The translations under genes and the position numbers were made by a program. The notes under the pieces are model-generated. The model was not told the origin of the DNA, did no database searches, and saw nothing but the letters and a program-made list of their open reading frames with translations. Positions 43,101 through 52,413 of a stretch of DNA of 64,000 nucleotides are shown here, piece after piece. The first letter of the stretch is position 1; the number at the start of each line of letters is the position of its first letter. Where the stretch lies: positions 641,001-705,000 of the forward strand of contig NZ_CP012402.1 of the NCBI RefSeq assembly GCF_001305595.1. The letters run 5' to 3'. This DNA comes from Azospirillum thiophilum. Its GTDB lineage: Bacteria > Pseudomonadota > Alphaproteobacteria > Azospirillales > Azospirillaceae.

Positions 43101-43218
43101 TGTCGGGGAACTGCTGGATGCCCAGCCGCTCGAAGCCGATCAGCCCCAGCATGGTCAGCAGGATGAACAGCAGCAGCGAGGGGACCGGGTTGCGGATCGA
43201 CCAGGTGGACAGGTTCAT
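40114..43218 (-). CDS. RND multidrug efflux inner-membrane transporter
   Basis: 1,034 residues, the usual AcrB/MdtB-type length, with 12 membrane spans and two large periplasmic loops. It begins MNLSTWSIRNPVPSLLLFIL, and the proton relay is in VGILVDDAIVEVENI (aspartate pair, about residue 405). The MNLSTW-type N-terminus and the divergence from AcrB suggest the two-component-linked MdtABC or CusA-like branch; drugs rather than metals seem likelier as no methionine cluster is obvious. It is the last gene of the operon outer-membrane factor, adaptor, transporter, starting two bases after the adaptor stop. Confidence 0.93.
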   Translation of the reverse strand: MNLSTWSIRNPVPSLLLFILLTMLGLIGFERLGIQQFPDMDLPTVTVSASLEGAAPAQLETEVARKIEDKLASLGRVEHITTTITDGSVAITITFDIDKDGEEALNEVRNAVDGAKADLPASMTSPSVSKVTAETRALLTYSVRSDRLDEADLSWFIDNDVTKAVLAAKGVAGVTRVGGIDREVHVDLDPALMAGLGVTPSAVSTALKSVQSDNSGGQGEIGGKRQSLRTLGAVGTVEEVAAITLPLADGRHIRLDQVARVGDAHADRSTRAFVDGQPVIAFQITRSKGFSDAGVAEGARRTVAAFAAAHPEVTITEASTTVTPILENYKGSMHLLLEGAALAVVVVWWFLRDLRATLISAVALPLSILPAFAAMYMLGFSLNTVSLLALALVVGILVDDAIVEVENIARHMRQGKSARVSAMEAADEIGMAVIATTFTLVAVFLPTAFMGGIPGRIFRQFGVTAAVAVLASLLVARLLTPMMAAQFMTAQPAEERDGRLMLTYLAGVRACLRHPWRTALAAAAFLGLSLTMIPLLPTGFMPAQDDAQSQVTLTLPPDAALEDTTALALQADALLRRVPEVRGVFTAVGTATMGGGMDATTTTSPRTAALTVELVPRSDRHRSQAAVEAEMRTLLRRIPGARVEVGRGNNGEQLQITLAGDDPTALQQAADAVEADLRTLGGIGNVTSGAALQRPEIQIRPDFARAAALGVTSQDLADAVRMATYGDYSSAIPKLNLPQRQIAVRVRLDPAVRTDLAALGQLRVTGGGGTVALASVAEIGFGSGPSQIDRIDRSRNVTLSVELAGRALGEVMGEAKALPSMRSLPGSVHLVEQGELERMSELFGSFGTAMGIGVFCIYAVLVLLFHEFLQPATILAALPLSVGGALFAILAAGMSFSMPTVIGLLMLMGIVTKNSILLVEYAVMARRDHGLGRVNALIDACHKRARPILMTTIAMGAGMMPIALGLGADPSFRQPMAVVVIGGLLTSTVLSLLVIPALFLLVDDLSRWLAGWFAPRQEGGREEAREAAGGMADL

Positions 43219-43220
43219 CG

Positions 43221-44441
43221 TCAGCGCTCCCTGCTCTTCGCCGGGGTCCTGGCCGGAGGCAGGCTGGCCACATCCGTCGCGCCGCGCAGCACGCCGGCGA
43301 CCGGCGCCACCGTCACCGTCGCGCCGTCGGACAGGAAGGCGCCGCCGGTCTCCACCACCCGCGCGTCGGCGGACAGGCCGGACAGGATCTCCACCCGGTC
43401 GTCCCGGCGCCGGCCGGTGGCGACGATGCGCCGGGTCACCCGGTCGTCGTCGCCGATGGTGAAGACCAGCGACCGCCCGTCGCGCAGCACGACCGCCGAT
43501 TGCGGCAGGGTCAGCGCCGGGGCGGTCCCCAGCTCGACGGTGCCGCTGGCATAGCTGCCGGCCAGCGCCCCGCTGCCGGCCGGCAGGGCGACATAGACGA
43601 TGCCGCGGCCGGTGCCGCTGTTGAGCGCCGGGGCCGTCTGCCGCACCGTCCCCTCGACGATCCGCCCGTCGGGCAGCGTCACCCGCGCGGCCTGTCCCGG
43701 CCGGACCTGCGGCAGCTGCCGCGCATCCAGCTCCGCCTGCCATTCCACCCGGCCCTGCCGTTGCAGGCGGAACAGCTCGGTCCCCGCCGACACCACCGCG
43801 CCCAGCGTGGCGGAGCGCGAGGTCACCACCCCGTCATCCTCCGCCCGGATGCGGGTGCGCGCCAGCGTGATCCGGCTGCTGTCGAGATCCGCCTGGGCCG
43901 ACGCGAGGCTGGCCTTCGCCGTCTCCTCGGACACCAGATAGTCGGTCACCTGCTGCTCCGACAGCGCGCCGCTGCCCTTGACCAGACGGGCGCGCCTCGC
44001 GTTCGCCTGGGCCTGGGTCAGCGTCGCCCGGGCCTGGGCCACCAGCGCCTCCTGCTTGCGGATGTCGGCCTGTACGCTGTCCTGCGCCAGCCGCGCCAGC
44101 TCCTGCCCGCGGGTGACGGTGGAGCCGACGTCGGCGAACAGGTGGGTGATGCGCAGGTTGCCGGTCTCCGCCCCGATCACCGCCTCCTGCCACGCCGCGA
44201 GCGCGCCGCTGGCCGGCAGGGTCCGTGCCCAGTCCTCCGTATGGGGAAGCGTGACGGTGACGGTCAGCACGCTGCTGCGCGCCGCGGGACCGGTTGTGGT
44301 GCCGGCGGCGTCCTGCGATGCGCCGTCGTCCGGTGTTTCCGTCCGCGCTCCGGTCAGGGCGGCGGCGCCGACGCCGACCGCGAAGGCCAGCCCCAGTCCG
44401 GCCCCGAGTTTGGCGATCCGCCTGAGGATGGGGAAGCTCAC
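43221..44441 (-). CDS. RND efflux periplasmic adaptor (membrane fusion protein)
   Basis: 406 residues from a GTG start at 44441, set by GCGGAG seven bases upstream and by the GTGA overlap with the stop of the preceding gene. There is an N-terminal membrane anchor (GAGLGLAFAVGVGAAAL), then lipoyl and helical hairpin parts (ADVGSTVTRGQELARL; ALVAQARATLTQAQANARRA), a beta-barrel and a membrane-proximal domain. It bridges the transporter and the outer-membrane channel. Translational coupling to both neighbours is likely. Confidence 0.92.
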   Translation of the reverse strand: MSFPILRRIAKLGAGLGLAFAVGVGAAALTGARTETPDDGASQDAAGTTTGPAARSSVLTVTVTLPHTEDWARTLPASGALAAWQEAVIGAETGNLRITHLFADVGSTVTRGQELARLAQDSVQADIRKQEALVAQARATLTQAQANARRARLVKGSGALSEQQVTDYLVSEETAKASLASAQADLDSSRITLARTRIRAEDDGVVTSRSATLGAVVSAGTELFRLQRQGRVEWQAELDARQLPQVRPGQAARVTLPDGRIVEGTVRQTAPALNSGTGRGIVYVALPAGSGALAGSYASGTVELGTAPALTLPQSAVVLRDGRSLVFTIGDDDRVTRRIVATGRRRDDRVEILSGLSADARVVETGGAFLSDGATVTVAPVAGVLRGATDVASLPPARTPAKSRER

Positions 44442-45919
44442 GATGCGTCTCCGCTCTTCCGGTTGTTCGCTGCGGCCGCCCCGGCCGCGGTCTTGGCCGC
44501 CGTCCCGACTGGTGCCCTGGCCGGCGTTCCGGCCTGCCAGCCGCCGCCCAGCGCCTTGTAGAGCGCGATCCAATATTCGATCTGGTCGCGCTGCACGGTG
44601 ATCAGGGAAATCTCGGCGTTCAGCGCGTTGCGCAGCGCCTCCTCGCGGTCGAGCAGGCTGGCGCCGCCGGCCCGCCAGTTGCGGTCGATGGCCTCGAAAT
44701 AGCTGCGGTAGCCCTCGGCCGCGGTGCGGGCATCGCCGGTGCGCCGGGTGGCGGCGTCGAGCCGGACCAGCGCCTGCTCCACCTCGCGGATGGCGGTGCG
44801 CACCCCGTCGCGATAGGCGGCCAGCTGGTAGTCGTAGGCGGCCCTTGCGCTGTCGGCAGCCGCGGCGCGCTTGCCGGCGTCGAACAGCGGCGCGGTCAGC
44901 GACGACCCGAGCAGCCATGTCGACATCAGGCTGCCCAGCGCCGTGCCGGACCGCGCGATCTCGCCGCTGAAGGACAGGCTGGGGTAGCGGTCGGCCTCGG
45001 CCACGCCGATCTCGGCGCTGGCCGCCGCCAGTTCCCGCTCCAGCGAGGCGAGGTCGGGCCGCTGGGCCAGCGCCGCTGCCGGCACGCGGTCGACCGCGAA
45101 GCCCTCCGGAGCGGGCAGGGGGGCGGGCGAGCCTCCCGATGCCGGTTCCAGCCGGCGGCGCAGATCGGCCTCCGCCAGCCCGGTCAGCGCCACCAGCGCC
45201 TTGACCAGCACGTCGCATTCGGCCTGCTGTTCGATGGCGCTGGCGCGCAGGCTGGCGGCGCTCGCCTCGGCCAGCGACCCGTTGCCGGGGGAGGTGAAGC
45301 CGGCCCGCACGCTGGTGGCGGTGGCGCGCGCGGTGCCGGCCTGGGACGCCGCCTCGCCGGCATAGGCGCGGGCCAGCAGCCGGCAGGCGCGGTATTGCAC
45401 GTAATCGTCGGCGACCTCGGCCGCCAGCGACACGCGGGCATCGTGCCAGTCGTCGGTCCGCGCCTCGACCCGCGCCTCGGCGGCGTCCTGGGTCCGGCGC
45501 AGCTTGCCGAACACATCCAGCTCCCACGAGGCGTCGAGCGTCCCGGACAGGCTGTTCCCGGTGGCGACCCCGCCCAGCGCCGACTGTTTCGCCCGCTGGG
45601 CCGAGCCGCCGGCCGTCACGGTGGGCAGCCGGTCGGCCCGGTCCTGCGCCAGCGTGGCGCGTGCCTTGGCGATCGACGCCCAGGCCTGCGCCAGCGACGG
45701 GCTGTCCGTTTCCGCGGCATGGAGCAGCCCGGTCAGCACCGGGTCGTCGAAGCGGTCCCACCAGTCCAGCAGCGACGTGCCGCCCGCCCGGTCCGGCAGG
45801 GGCGCCGCCCAGTGCGCCGCGGCATCCGCCGCCGGCGCGCGGTAGTCCGGCCCGACCGCGCAGGCCGCCAGCGCCAGGGCGGCGGCCAGCGCCGCGACGT
45901 TTCGAAAAGCACAGGCCAT
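44438..45919 (-). CDS. RND efflux outer-membrane lipoprotein (NodT/OprM type)
   Basis: 493 residues. The signal peptide ends in a lipobox (ALAACAVGPDYRAPA), and the two repeated TolC-like domains have long helices. It forms the trimeric exit duct of the pump. It is the first gene of the operon and overlaps the adaptor gene by four bases. It is divergent from the response regulator at 46082; the CpxR-type repeats between them suggest direct control. Confidence 0.92.
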   Translation of the reverse strand: MACAFRNVAALAAALALAACAVGPDYRAPAADAAAHWAAPLPDRAGGTSLLDWWDRFDDPVLTGLLHAAETDSPSLAQAWASIAKARATLAQDRADRLPTVTAGGSAQRAKQSALGGVATGNSLSGTLDASWELDVFGKLRRTQDAAEARVEARTDDWHDARVSLAAEVADDYVQYRACRLLARAYAGEAASQAGTARATATSVRAGFTSPGNGSLAEASAASLRASAIEQQAECDVLVKALVALTGLAEADLRRRLEPASGGSPAPLPAPEGFAVDRVPAAALAQRPDLASLERELAAASAEIGVAEADRYPSLSFSGEIARSGTALGSLMSTWLLGSSLTAPLFDAGKRAAAADSARAAYDYQLAAYRDGVRTAIREVEQALVRLDAATRRTGDARTAAEGYRSYFEAIDRNWRAGGASLLDREEALRNALNAEISLITVQRDQIEYWIALYKALGGGWQAGTPARAPVGTAAKTAAGAAAANNRKSGDAS

Positions 45920-45983
45920 GCCGCCCTACGGTCCGTTCATCCCATCGGTCGCCCCGATATAGCGCGGGCCCGTGTCAAGCGGC

Positions 45984-46009
45984 GTTAAGTCAGCGTAAAG
46001 TTGGGTAAA
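45984..46009. promoter_or_regulatory. CpxR/OmpR-type direct repeats in the divergent promoter
   Basis: Three related words, GTTAA, GTAAA and GTAAA, start at 45984, 45995 and 46005. The last two form GTAAA-N5-GTAAA, the CpxR box. The 10-11 base period is one helical turn, as expected for a dimer of a winged-helix response regulator. Confidence 0.7.
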
Positions 46010-46081
46010 AGTCGCCGGAAGCCGCCGCGATCAGGGGGCTTCGCCGTTGACAGATCCCGTCCGCCGGATCGACTGTGCGGC

Positions 46082-46768
46082 ATGATCAAGGTCTTGCTCG
46101 TCGACGACGACGTCGAACTGACGGCGATGCTCGTCGAATATCTGGCACAGGAGAACTTCGCGGCCGACGCCGTCCACAACGGCGAGGACGGCGTCGCCGC
46201 GGCGCTCGGCGGCGGCTATTCCATCGTGGTGCTGGACGTGATGATGCCGCGCCTCAGCGGCATCGAGGCGCTGCGCCGCATCCGCCAGTCCAGCCCGATT
46301 CCCGTGCTGATGCTGACCGCGCGCGGCGACAACATCGACCGCATCACCGGCCTCGACCTCGGCGCCGACGATTATGTGCCGAAGCCCTGCACCCCTGGCG
46401 AGCTGGTGGCGCGCCTGCGCGCCATCCTGCGCCGCACCGAGCCGCAGCCGGCAGCCGCCGCGACCGCCTCCGTCCAGGCCGGCCCGCTGCTGCTGTGGCC
46501 CGGCAGCCGCACCGCCACGCTGGCCGGCCGGCCGCTCGACCTGACCGGCACCGAGTTCAACCTGCTGGAGGCGCTGGCCCGCCGGGCCGGCCAGCTCATC
46601 AGCAAGCAGGACCTGTCGCAACGCGCGATGGGCCGCCCGCTCAGCCCCTTCGACCGCCGCATCGACGTCCACATCAGCAGCATCCGGCAGAAGCTGGGCA
46701 CGCGCGACGACGGCCGGTCTTGGATCCAGACGGTGCGCGGCATGGGCTATCAGCTGGTTGCCGACTGA
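46082..46768 (+). CDS. CpxR-like response regulator (OmpR/PhoB family)
   Basis: 228 residues from ATG at 46082. The receiver domain has DDD at residues 8-10, the phosphorylation site Asp52 in VLDVMMP, and Lys in DDYVPKP. The C-terminal winged helix contains LDLTGTEFNLLEALA and PFDRRIDVHISSIRQKL, the last close to CpxR. It should activate the divergent efflux operon and itself from the GTAAA repeats. It overlaps the kinase start by one base. Confidence 0.9.
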   Translation: MIKVLLVDDDVELTAMLVEYLAQENFAADAVHNGEDGVAAALGGGYSIVVLDVMMPRLSGIEALRRIRQSSPIPVLMLTARGDNIDRITGLDLGADDYVPKPCTPGELVARLRAILRRTEPQPAAAATASVQAGPLLLWPGSRTATLAGRPLDLTGTEFNLLEALARRAGQLISKQDLSQRAMGRPLSPFDRRIDVHISSIRQKLGTRDDGRSWIQTVRGMGYQLVAD

Positions 46769-48156
46769 TGATGCCCCGCCCCTCCCTGCGCCCGCTCCGC
46801 CTCGATCTGGGCGGCCTGTTCTGGAAGCTGTTCCTGTCGCTGTGGCTAGCGATGATGCTGTCCTTCGCCGGCGGCGTCTCCTACCTGCATCTGGCCGGCT
46901 ACCGCGACGCGACGGACAGTCTGGACGCGGTGCGGACCGGCGTGCTGCTGTCGACGGCGGAAGGGCTGCTGGCCCGCACCGGCACCGACGCCGCGGTGTC
47001 GGCCATCGCCGGCTGGAACGCCGATCCGGCCGCTCCCCCGGTCGCCCTGGTCGCCGACGACGGCCGGCGTCTGGTCGGCTCTCCCGCCGCGGTGGCGGGT
47101 GCCGGCGGCCACCGCCGCACGGTGCTGGGCGCCGACGGCCGCCGCTACATCCTGGCCGCCGCGGTGGAGCCCGCCGGCGCTCCCGGTCCCCGGCCCTCCG
47201 TCCTGGTGCCGCTGGTGTCCGGCGGCGTGGTGGCGCTGCTGTTCAGCGGCCTGCTCGCCTGGTCGCTGTCGCGCCCGCTGCGGACGCTCAGCTGGGCGCT
47301 GCATGCCGTCGCGCGCGGCGACTTCGCCACCCGCGTCCACCATCGCATGGGCGGAAGCCGCGACGAGATCGCCGCGCTCGGCGCCGATTTCGACCGTATG
47401 GCCGACCGGCTCCAGCAGTTGGTGGAGGGGCGCCAGCGCCTGCTGCACGACATCTCGCACGAGCTGCGCTCGCCCCTGACCCGCATGCAGGCGGCCATCG
47501 GCCTGCTGCGCCAGAATCCGGCCAAGACCGCCGCCATGATCGAGCGCATCGACCGCGAGGCCGAGCGGCTGGACGCCATGGTCGGCGAGCTGCTGACGCT
47601 CGCCCGGCTGGAGGTCGGCTCTGGCGTGATCGCCCGCGAGCGCGTCGATCTGGTCGAGCTGCTGGCCGCCATCGCCGAGGATGCGACCTTCGAGGCCGAG
47701 GCCTGCGGCCGCGGCGTGCGCTTCGCCGCCGACGGCCAGTTCGTCTGCACCGTCGCGGCGGAGGTGCTGTGCCGCGCCTTCGAGAACATCATCCGCAACG
47801 CGGTGAAGTTCACCGCCGCCGGCACCGTGGTCGAGGTCGCCGTCAAGCCGCTCGCGGATGGCGGCCTCGGCGTGGAGGTGGTCGACCATGGCCCCGGAGT
47901 GCCGGCGGAGATGCTCGACAGGATCTTCGAGCCCTTCCTGCGTCTGGACGGGTCCGGGAGTGGGGCCGGAACCGCGGGCGGCTTCGGCCTGGGCCTCGCC
48001 ATCGCCCGCCGCGCCATCGAATCGCATGGCGGCACGGTGCGGGCCGCCGCCTCGCCGCAGGGCGGGCTTGCGGTGACGGTCACGCTGCCGGCCGCCCTGT
48101 CGGCCGCTCCGGCCATCGCCCCGGCCGCCGCCCCGGCTGCGGGCGCTGCAGTCTGA
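46768..48156 (+). CDS. CpxA-like sensor histidine kinase
   Basis: 462 residues; ATG at 46768 overlaps the regulator stop (TGATG), with a second ATG next to it. Membrane spans lie at about residues 20-42 and 144-166, flanking a short periplasmic sensor region of about 100 residues. A HAMP domain follows, then the phosphoacceptor His231 in HDISHELRSPLTRM, and the ATP-binding N box (NIIRNAVKF), G1 (DHGPGVP) and G2 (GFGLGLAIA). The tail is an alanine-proline stretch. The periplasmic part has no obvious ligand fold; envelope stress or a drug is plausible. Confidence 0.9.
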   Translation: MMPRPSLRPLRLDLGGLFWKLFLSLWLAMMLSFAGGVSYLHLAGYRDATDSLDAVRTGVLLSTAEGLLARTGTDAAVSAIAGWNADPAAPPVALVADDGRRLVGSPAAVAGAGGHRRTVLGADGRRYILAAAVEPAGAPGPRPSVLVPLVSGGVVALLFSGLLAWSLSRPLRTLSWALHAVARGDFATRVHHRMGGSRDEIAALGADFDRMADRLQQLVEGRQRLLHDISHELRSPLTRMQAAIGLLRQNPAKTAAMIERIDREAERLDAMVGELLTLARLEVGSGVIARERVDLVELLAAIAEDATFEAEACGRGVRFAADGQFVCTVAAEVLCRAFENIIRNAVKFTAAGTVVEVAVKPLADGGLGVEVVDHGPGVPAEMLDRIFEPFLRLDGSGSGAGTAGGFGLGLAIARRAIESHGGTVRAAASPQGGLAVTVTLPAALSAAPAIAPAAAPAAGAAV

Positions 48157-48166
48157 GCCGCGGCGG

Positions 48167-48556
48167 TTACCGCCTGCCCGGCAGTGTCGCCCCTTCGCGG
48201 GCATAGATCTGGATCGGCCGGCAATCCTCGTCCATCGTCACCACCACCGCGCCCGGCTGGCTGTGCAAGTAGACCCAGGCATCCCAGCGGACGATGATGT
48301 CGCGGAATTCATCGCGATAGATGCCGTAATTCGCTCCCCGGATGTCGCTGGCCGGGATGCCGATCCCGGTCAGCGCCGAGGCGGCCACCGGGTTGCAGTC
48401 ATTCGACACGAAGCGATCCAGCGTCGCCAGCGTCGCCGGGTCCGGCGGCGCCATCGGCGGCGGCGCGATGCCGCCGCAGCCGGCGGTCAGCAGAGCCAGT
48501 CCGCCGGCCATCATCAGGGCCGGAACCGTCGTTTTCCGCGTTTTCCTGAAGGACAT
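48167..48556 (-). CDS. Small putative lipoprotein
   Basis: 129 residues from ATG at 48556, with GGAGGA about ten bases before it. The signal peptide ends in the lipobox LLTAGC, so the mature protein is lipid-anchored. The mature part has two further cysteines (SNDCNPV, DEDCRPI), which may form a disulfide, and a YREEFRD-like YRDEFRDIIVRW stretch; the C-terminal RPIQIYAREG suggests a small alpha/beta fold. I do not recognise the family with certainty. It is convergent with the kinase gene, only ten bases apart. Confidence 0.75.
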   Translation of the reverse strand: MSFRKTRKTTVPALMMAGGLALLTAGCGGIAPPPMAPPDPATLATLDRFVSNDCNPVAASALTGIGIPASDIRGANYGIYRDEFRDIIVRWDAWVYLHSQPGAVVVTMDEDCRPIQIYAREGATLPGRR

Positions 48557-48752
48557 CGTGGTGTTTCCTCCGTCTGTCCCAGACATGTAGGCTGGCGGCG
48601 GCCCGCCGTCGATTGCCCGTTCGGCAGGGTTGCTGCGGCAAGATCGCCGGCGGGGGGCGCCCATGGCTTGCCGCGCTTGCCTCCCGCCCGGCTTTGGCGC
48701 AAGAGGTGACGGGACAAGTCCCTGCACCGTTCTCGCTGCGGAGCCCCATTCC

Positions 48753-49283
48753 ATGACCGAAAACCAGAGTTTTTCTCCAGCCGCCGCCCCGGCCCTCGTC
48801 CCGACCTGCGACCTGTTCGACCGCTTCAAGGACGACGCCCGCTATGTCCTGCCGGGCTTCCACGACTTCGGCGCCGTCACCCGCTTCTCCGGCGCGGTGG
48901 TGACCGTCAAGTGCGTCGAGGACAATTCCCGCGTCAAGGAGCTGCTGGCCACCCCCGGCGCCGGCCGCGTCCTGGTGGTCGACGGCGCCGGCAGCCTGCG
49001 CTGCGCCCTGATGGGCGACATGATCGCGGCGTCGGCGGTGAAGCACGGCTGGGCCGGCGTGGTGATCTGGGGCTGCGTCCGTGACGTGGCGGAGCTGGCG
49101 GCCCTGCCGCTCGGCATCAAGGCGCTGGCGGCGATCCCGCGCGCCTCGACCCGCCGCGACCAGGGGCTGGTGGACGTGCCGGTGGAGCTGCCGGGCGCCG
49201 CCGTCCGGCCCGGCGACATCCTGTTCGCCGACGAGGACGGCATCGTCCTCCTGACGGCGGAGCAGGCGGCCGGGCTGAAATAA
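48753..49283 (+). CDS. rraA: RraA-family protein (RNase E regulator or aldolase homologue)
   Basis: 176 residues from ATG at 48753. Family motifs are ALMGDMIAASAVKHGWAGVV and IWGCVRDVAEL, where the Arg-Asp pair binds substrate or metal in the aldolase members. E. coli RraA binds RNase E and slows RNA decay, while other members are 4-hydroxy-4-methyl-2-oxoglutarate/oxaloacetate aldolases. The position before aconitase B would suit either role; the sequence alone does not decide. Confidence 0.85.
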   Translation: MTENQSFSPAAAPALVPTCDLFDRFKDDARYVLPGFHDFGAVTRFSGAVVTVKCVEDNSRVKELLATPGAGRVLVVDGAGSLRCALMGDMIAASAVKHGWAGVVIWGCVRDVAELAALPLGIKALAAIPRASTRRDQGLVDVPVELPGAAVRPGDILFADEDGIVLLTAEQAAGLK

Positions 49284-49381
49284 AGCACCGGGCCCGAAGT
49301 GGTCATACCAAGGTCCGGTAATACCAGTGCAAAAACAGGGGCCGCCTCGACCTGTCCGTTGCGCGTAAGCGGGGCGCCCCC

Positions 49382-49410
49382 TTGCACTTTCATTTGAGCG
49401 GGCATATAAA
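49382..49410 (+). promoter_or_regulatory. Sigma70-like promoter for acnB
   Basis: TTGCAC and TATAAA are separated by 17 bases, 76 bases before the acnB start. An imperfect inverted pair, TACC and GGTA, lies about 60 bases further upstream (49307-49321). Confidence 0.55.
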
Positions 49411-49485
49411 CCCGACCTGAGTTCAAGCGGGCCGTCTCACGGTTCCCATCCACGGGCCGGCCTTTCATTTATGAGGAACCCTGCC

Positions 49486-52077
49486 GTGCTCGAAGCCTAC
49501 CGCCAGCACGCGGCCGAACGCGCCGCCCTCGGAATCCCGGCCCTGCCGCTGACCGCCAAGCAGACGTCCGAGCTGATCGACCTGCTGAAGGCGCCGCCGG
49601 CGGGGGAGGAGGCGTTCCTCCTCGACCTGATCACCCACCGCGTTCCGGCCGGCGTCGACGATGCCGCCCGCGTCAAGGCCGGCTTCCTGGCTGCCGTCGC
49701 CAAGGGCAGCGACAGCTCGCCGCTGATCTCCAAGGTCAAGGCGACCGAGTTGCTGGGCACCATGCTGGGCGGCTTCAACGTGCAGCCGCTGATCGACCTG
49801 CTGGGCGACGCCGAGTGCGGCACCGCCGCCGCGGAAGGGCTGAAGAAGACGCTGCTGGTCTTCGACTTCTTCCACGACGTCAAGGAACTGGCCGACAAGG
49901 GCAACGCCAACGCCAAGGGCGTCCTGCAGTCCTGGGCCGATGCCGAGTGGTTCACCTCGCGTCCGGAAGTCCCGGCCTCGATGACGCTGACGGTCTTCAA
50001 GGTGTCGGGGGAGACCAACACCGACGATCTGTCGCCGGCCCCGGATGCCTGGAGCCGCCCGGACATCCCGCTGCACGCGCTCGCCATGCTGAAGAACCCG
50101 CGCCCCGGCATCGAGGCCGACGAGGCGGGCCAGCGCGGCCCGACGAAGCAGCTGGCAGAGCTGCAGAAGAAGGGCAACCTGATCGCCTATGTCGGCGACG
50201 TGGTCGGCACCGGCTCCTCGCGCAAGTCGGCCACCAACTCGGTGCTGTGGTTCACCGGCGAAGACATTCCCTTCGTCCCGAACAAGCGCTTCGGCGGCGT
50301 CTGCCTCGGCACCAAGATCGCCCCGATCTTCTTCAACACCATGGAGGATGCCGGCGCGCTGCCCATCGAGTTGGACGTCAACAAGATGGAGATGGGCGAC
50401 GTCATCGAGCTGCGCCCCTATGAGGGCAAGGCGCTGAAGAACGGCGAGGTCATCGCCGAATTCACCGTGCGGTCCGAGGTGATCTTTGACGAGGTGCGTG
50501 CCGGCGGCCGCATTCCGCTGATCATCGGCCGCGGCCTGACCACGCGGGCCCGCGAGGCGCTCGGCTTGCCGGCGTCGGAGCTGTTCCGCCAGCCGGCGGC
50601 CCCGGCCGACAGCGGCAAGGGCTACAGCCTCGCCCAGAAGATGGTCGGCCGCGCCTGCGGCCTGCCGGAAGGCAAGGGCGTCCGTCCGGGCACCTATTGC
50701 GAGCCGAAGATGACCACGGTCGGCAGCCAGGACACCACCGGCCCGATGACCCGCGACGAGCTGAAGGATCTGGCCTGCCTCGGTTTCTCGGCCGATCTGG
50801 TGATGCAGTCCTTCTGCCACACGGCGGCATATCCGAAGCTGGTGGACGTCAAGACCCATCACGAGCTGCCGGACTTCATCTCCACCCGCGGCGGCGTCGC
50901 GCTTCGTCCGGGCGATGGCGTCATCCATTCCTGGCTGAACCGCCTGCTGCTGCCGGACACGGTGGGCACCGGCGGCGACAGCCACACCCGCTTCCCGATC
51001 GGCATCAGCTTCCCGGCCGGCTCCGGTCTGGTCGCCTTCGCCGCCGCCACCGGCGTCATGCCGCTGGACATGCCGGAATCGGTGCTGGTCCGCTTCAAGG
51101 GCGAGATGCAGCCGGGCGTCACCCTGCGTGACCTCGTCAACGCCATCCCGCTCTACGCGATCAAGGCCGGCCTGCTGACGGTCGAGAAGAAGGGCAAGAA
51201 GAACATCTTCTCCGGCCGCGTCCTGGAGATCGAGGGGCTGCCCGACCTGAAGGTCGAGCAGGCGTTCGAGCTGACCGATGCCTCGGCCGAGCGGTCGGCG
51301 GCCGGCTGCACCGTGCTCCTGAACAAGGAGCCGATCATCGAGTACATGACCTCCAACGTCACGCTGATGAAGTGGATGATCGCCAACGGGTACGCCGACG
51401 CGCGCACCCTGGAGCGCCGCATCAAGGCGATGGAGGCCTGGATCGCCGATCCGCAGCTGCTGCGCCCGGATGCCGACGCCGAGTATGCGGCGGTGATCGA
51501 GATCGATCTGGCCGACATCAAGGAGCCGATCCTGGCCTGCCCGAACGATCCGGACGACGTGAAGACGCTGTCCGAGGTTGCCGGCGACACGATCGACGAG
51601 GTGTTCATCGGCTCCTGCATGACCAACATCGGCCATTTCCGCGCCGCCGGTAAGATCCTCAACGGCAAGTCGGACATCCCGACCCGCCTGTGGATCGCCC
51701 CGCCGACCAAGATGGACGCGATGATGCTGACCGAGGAGGGCTACTACGCCACCCTCGGCAAGGCCGGCGCCCGCATGGAGATGCCGGGCTGCTCCTTGTG
51801 CATGGGCAACCAGGCGCAGATCCGCAAGGGCTCGACCGCCATCTCGACCTCGACCCGCAACTTCCCGAACCGCCTGGGCATCGACACCCGCGTCTACCTG
51901 TCGTCGGCCGAGCTGGCCGCCGTCGCGGCGCTGCTGGGCAAGATCCCGACGACCGAGGAATATCTGGCGCAGGTCGGCGTGGTGAACAAGGCGGCTGCCG
52001 ACGTCTACCGCTACATGAACTTCGACCAAATCCCGGCCTTCCAGGATGTCGCGGACAAGGTTGCCGTCCCGGCGTAA
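49486..52077 (+). CDS. acnB: Aconitate hydratase B (2-methylisocitrate dehydratase)
   Basis: 863 residues from the GTG at 49486, chosen because it gives M-L-E-A-Y-R-Q-H, matching the E. coli AcnB start, and GAGGA lies eight bases upstream; the ATG at 49471 would add five residues. The N-terminal HEAT-like domain precedes the swivel domain, as in AcnB and unlike AcnA. Cluster cysteines are in [10 protein letters not shown] and CSLCMGN. It interconverts citrate and isocitrate in the TCA cycle; the apo form can bind mRNA. A textbook terminator follows. Confidence 0.96.
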   Translation: MLEAYRQHAAERAALGIPALPLTAKQTSELIDLLKAPPAGEEAFLLDLITHRVPAGVDDAARVKAGFLAAVAKGSDSSPLISKVKATELLGTMLGGFNVQPLIDLLGDAECGTAAAEGLKKTLLVFDFFHDVKELADKGNANAKGVLQSWADAEWFTSRPEVPASMTLTVFKVSGETNTDDLSPAPDAWSRPDIPLHALAMLKNPRPGIEADEAGQRGPTKQLAELQKKGNLIAYVGDVVGTGSSRKSATNSVLWFTGEDIPFVPNKRFGGVCLGTKIAPIFFNTMEDAGALPIELDVNKMEMGDVIELRPYEGKALKNGEVIAEFTVRSEVIFDEVRAGGRIPLIIGRGLTTRAREALGLPASELFRQPAAPADSGKGYSLAQKMVGRACGLPEGKGVRPGTYCEPKMTTVGSQDTTGPMTRDELKDLACLGFSADLVMQSFCHTAAYPKLVDVKTHHELPDFISTRGGVALRPGDGVIHSWLNRLLLPDTVGTGGDSHTRFPIGISFPAGSGLVAFAAATGVMPLDMPESVLVRFKGEMQPGVTLRDLVNAIPLYAIKAGLLTVEKKGKKNIFSGRVLEIEGLPDLKVEQAFELTDASAERSAAGCTVLLNKEPIIEYMTSNVTLMKWMIANGYADARTLERRIKAMEAWIADPQLLRPDADAEYAAVIEIDLADIKEPILACPNDPDDVKTLSEVAGDTIDEVFIGSCMTNIGHFRAAGKILNGKSDIPTRLWIAPPTKMDAMMLTEEGYYATLGKAGARMEMPGCSLCMGNQAQIRKGSTAISTSTRNFPNRLGIDTRVYLSSAELAAVAALLGKIPTTEEYLAQVGVVNKAAADVYRYMNFDQIPAFQDVADKVAVPA

Positions 52078-52103
52078 CGGCCGGACGCAGCGCCCAGTGA
52101 CGA

Positions 52104-52133
52104 AACCCCCGCCGGAGCGATCCGGCGGGGGTT
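52104..52133 (+). terminator. Rho-independent terminator of acnB
   Basis: A 13-bp stem (AACCCCCGCCGGA) with loop GCGA is followed by TTTTCTTTT, starting 27 bases after the stop codon. Confidence 0.95.
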
Positions 52134-52413
52134 TTCTTTTCCGCAACAGAATTGGCGAAAGAAGCTCCCGGAGATCGGCAAATTCCGATCCTGGTTATAA
52201 TCAATTCAGACAGTGTGCTAAGGGTCATGGCTACAGTCCTTTGCACAGGTTCTTTCGATTTGTCTTCATTTTTTCTGGAATAACTTCGGAATTGGTCGCA
52301 GGAATATAACGGAATTTACCACCTAATCGTGGAATCCCGGGAAGATGGCTCACAAATGCCCCAGCCATCCGGACATCGTGGCGCCGCACAGCAACCGCAA
52401 AGGATACGGATCA

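Noticed and set aside
49465..52146. Minus-strand frame of 893 codons opposite acnB
   Set aside because: It is a shadow of the AcnB codons.
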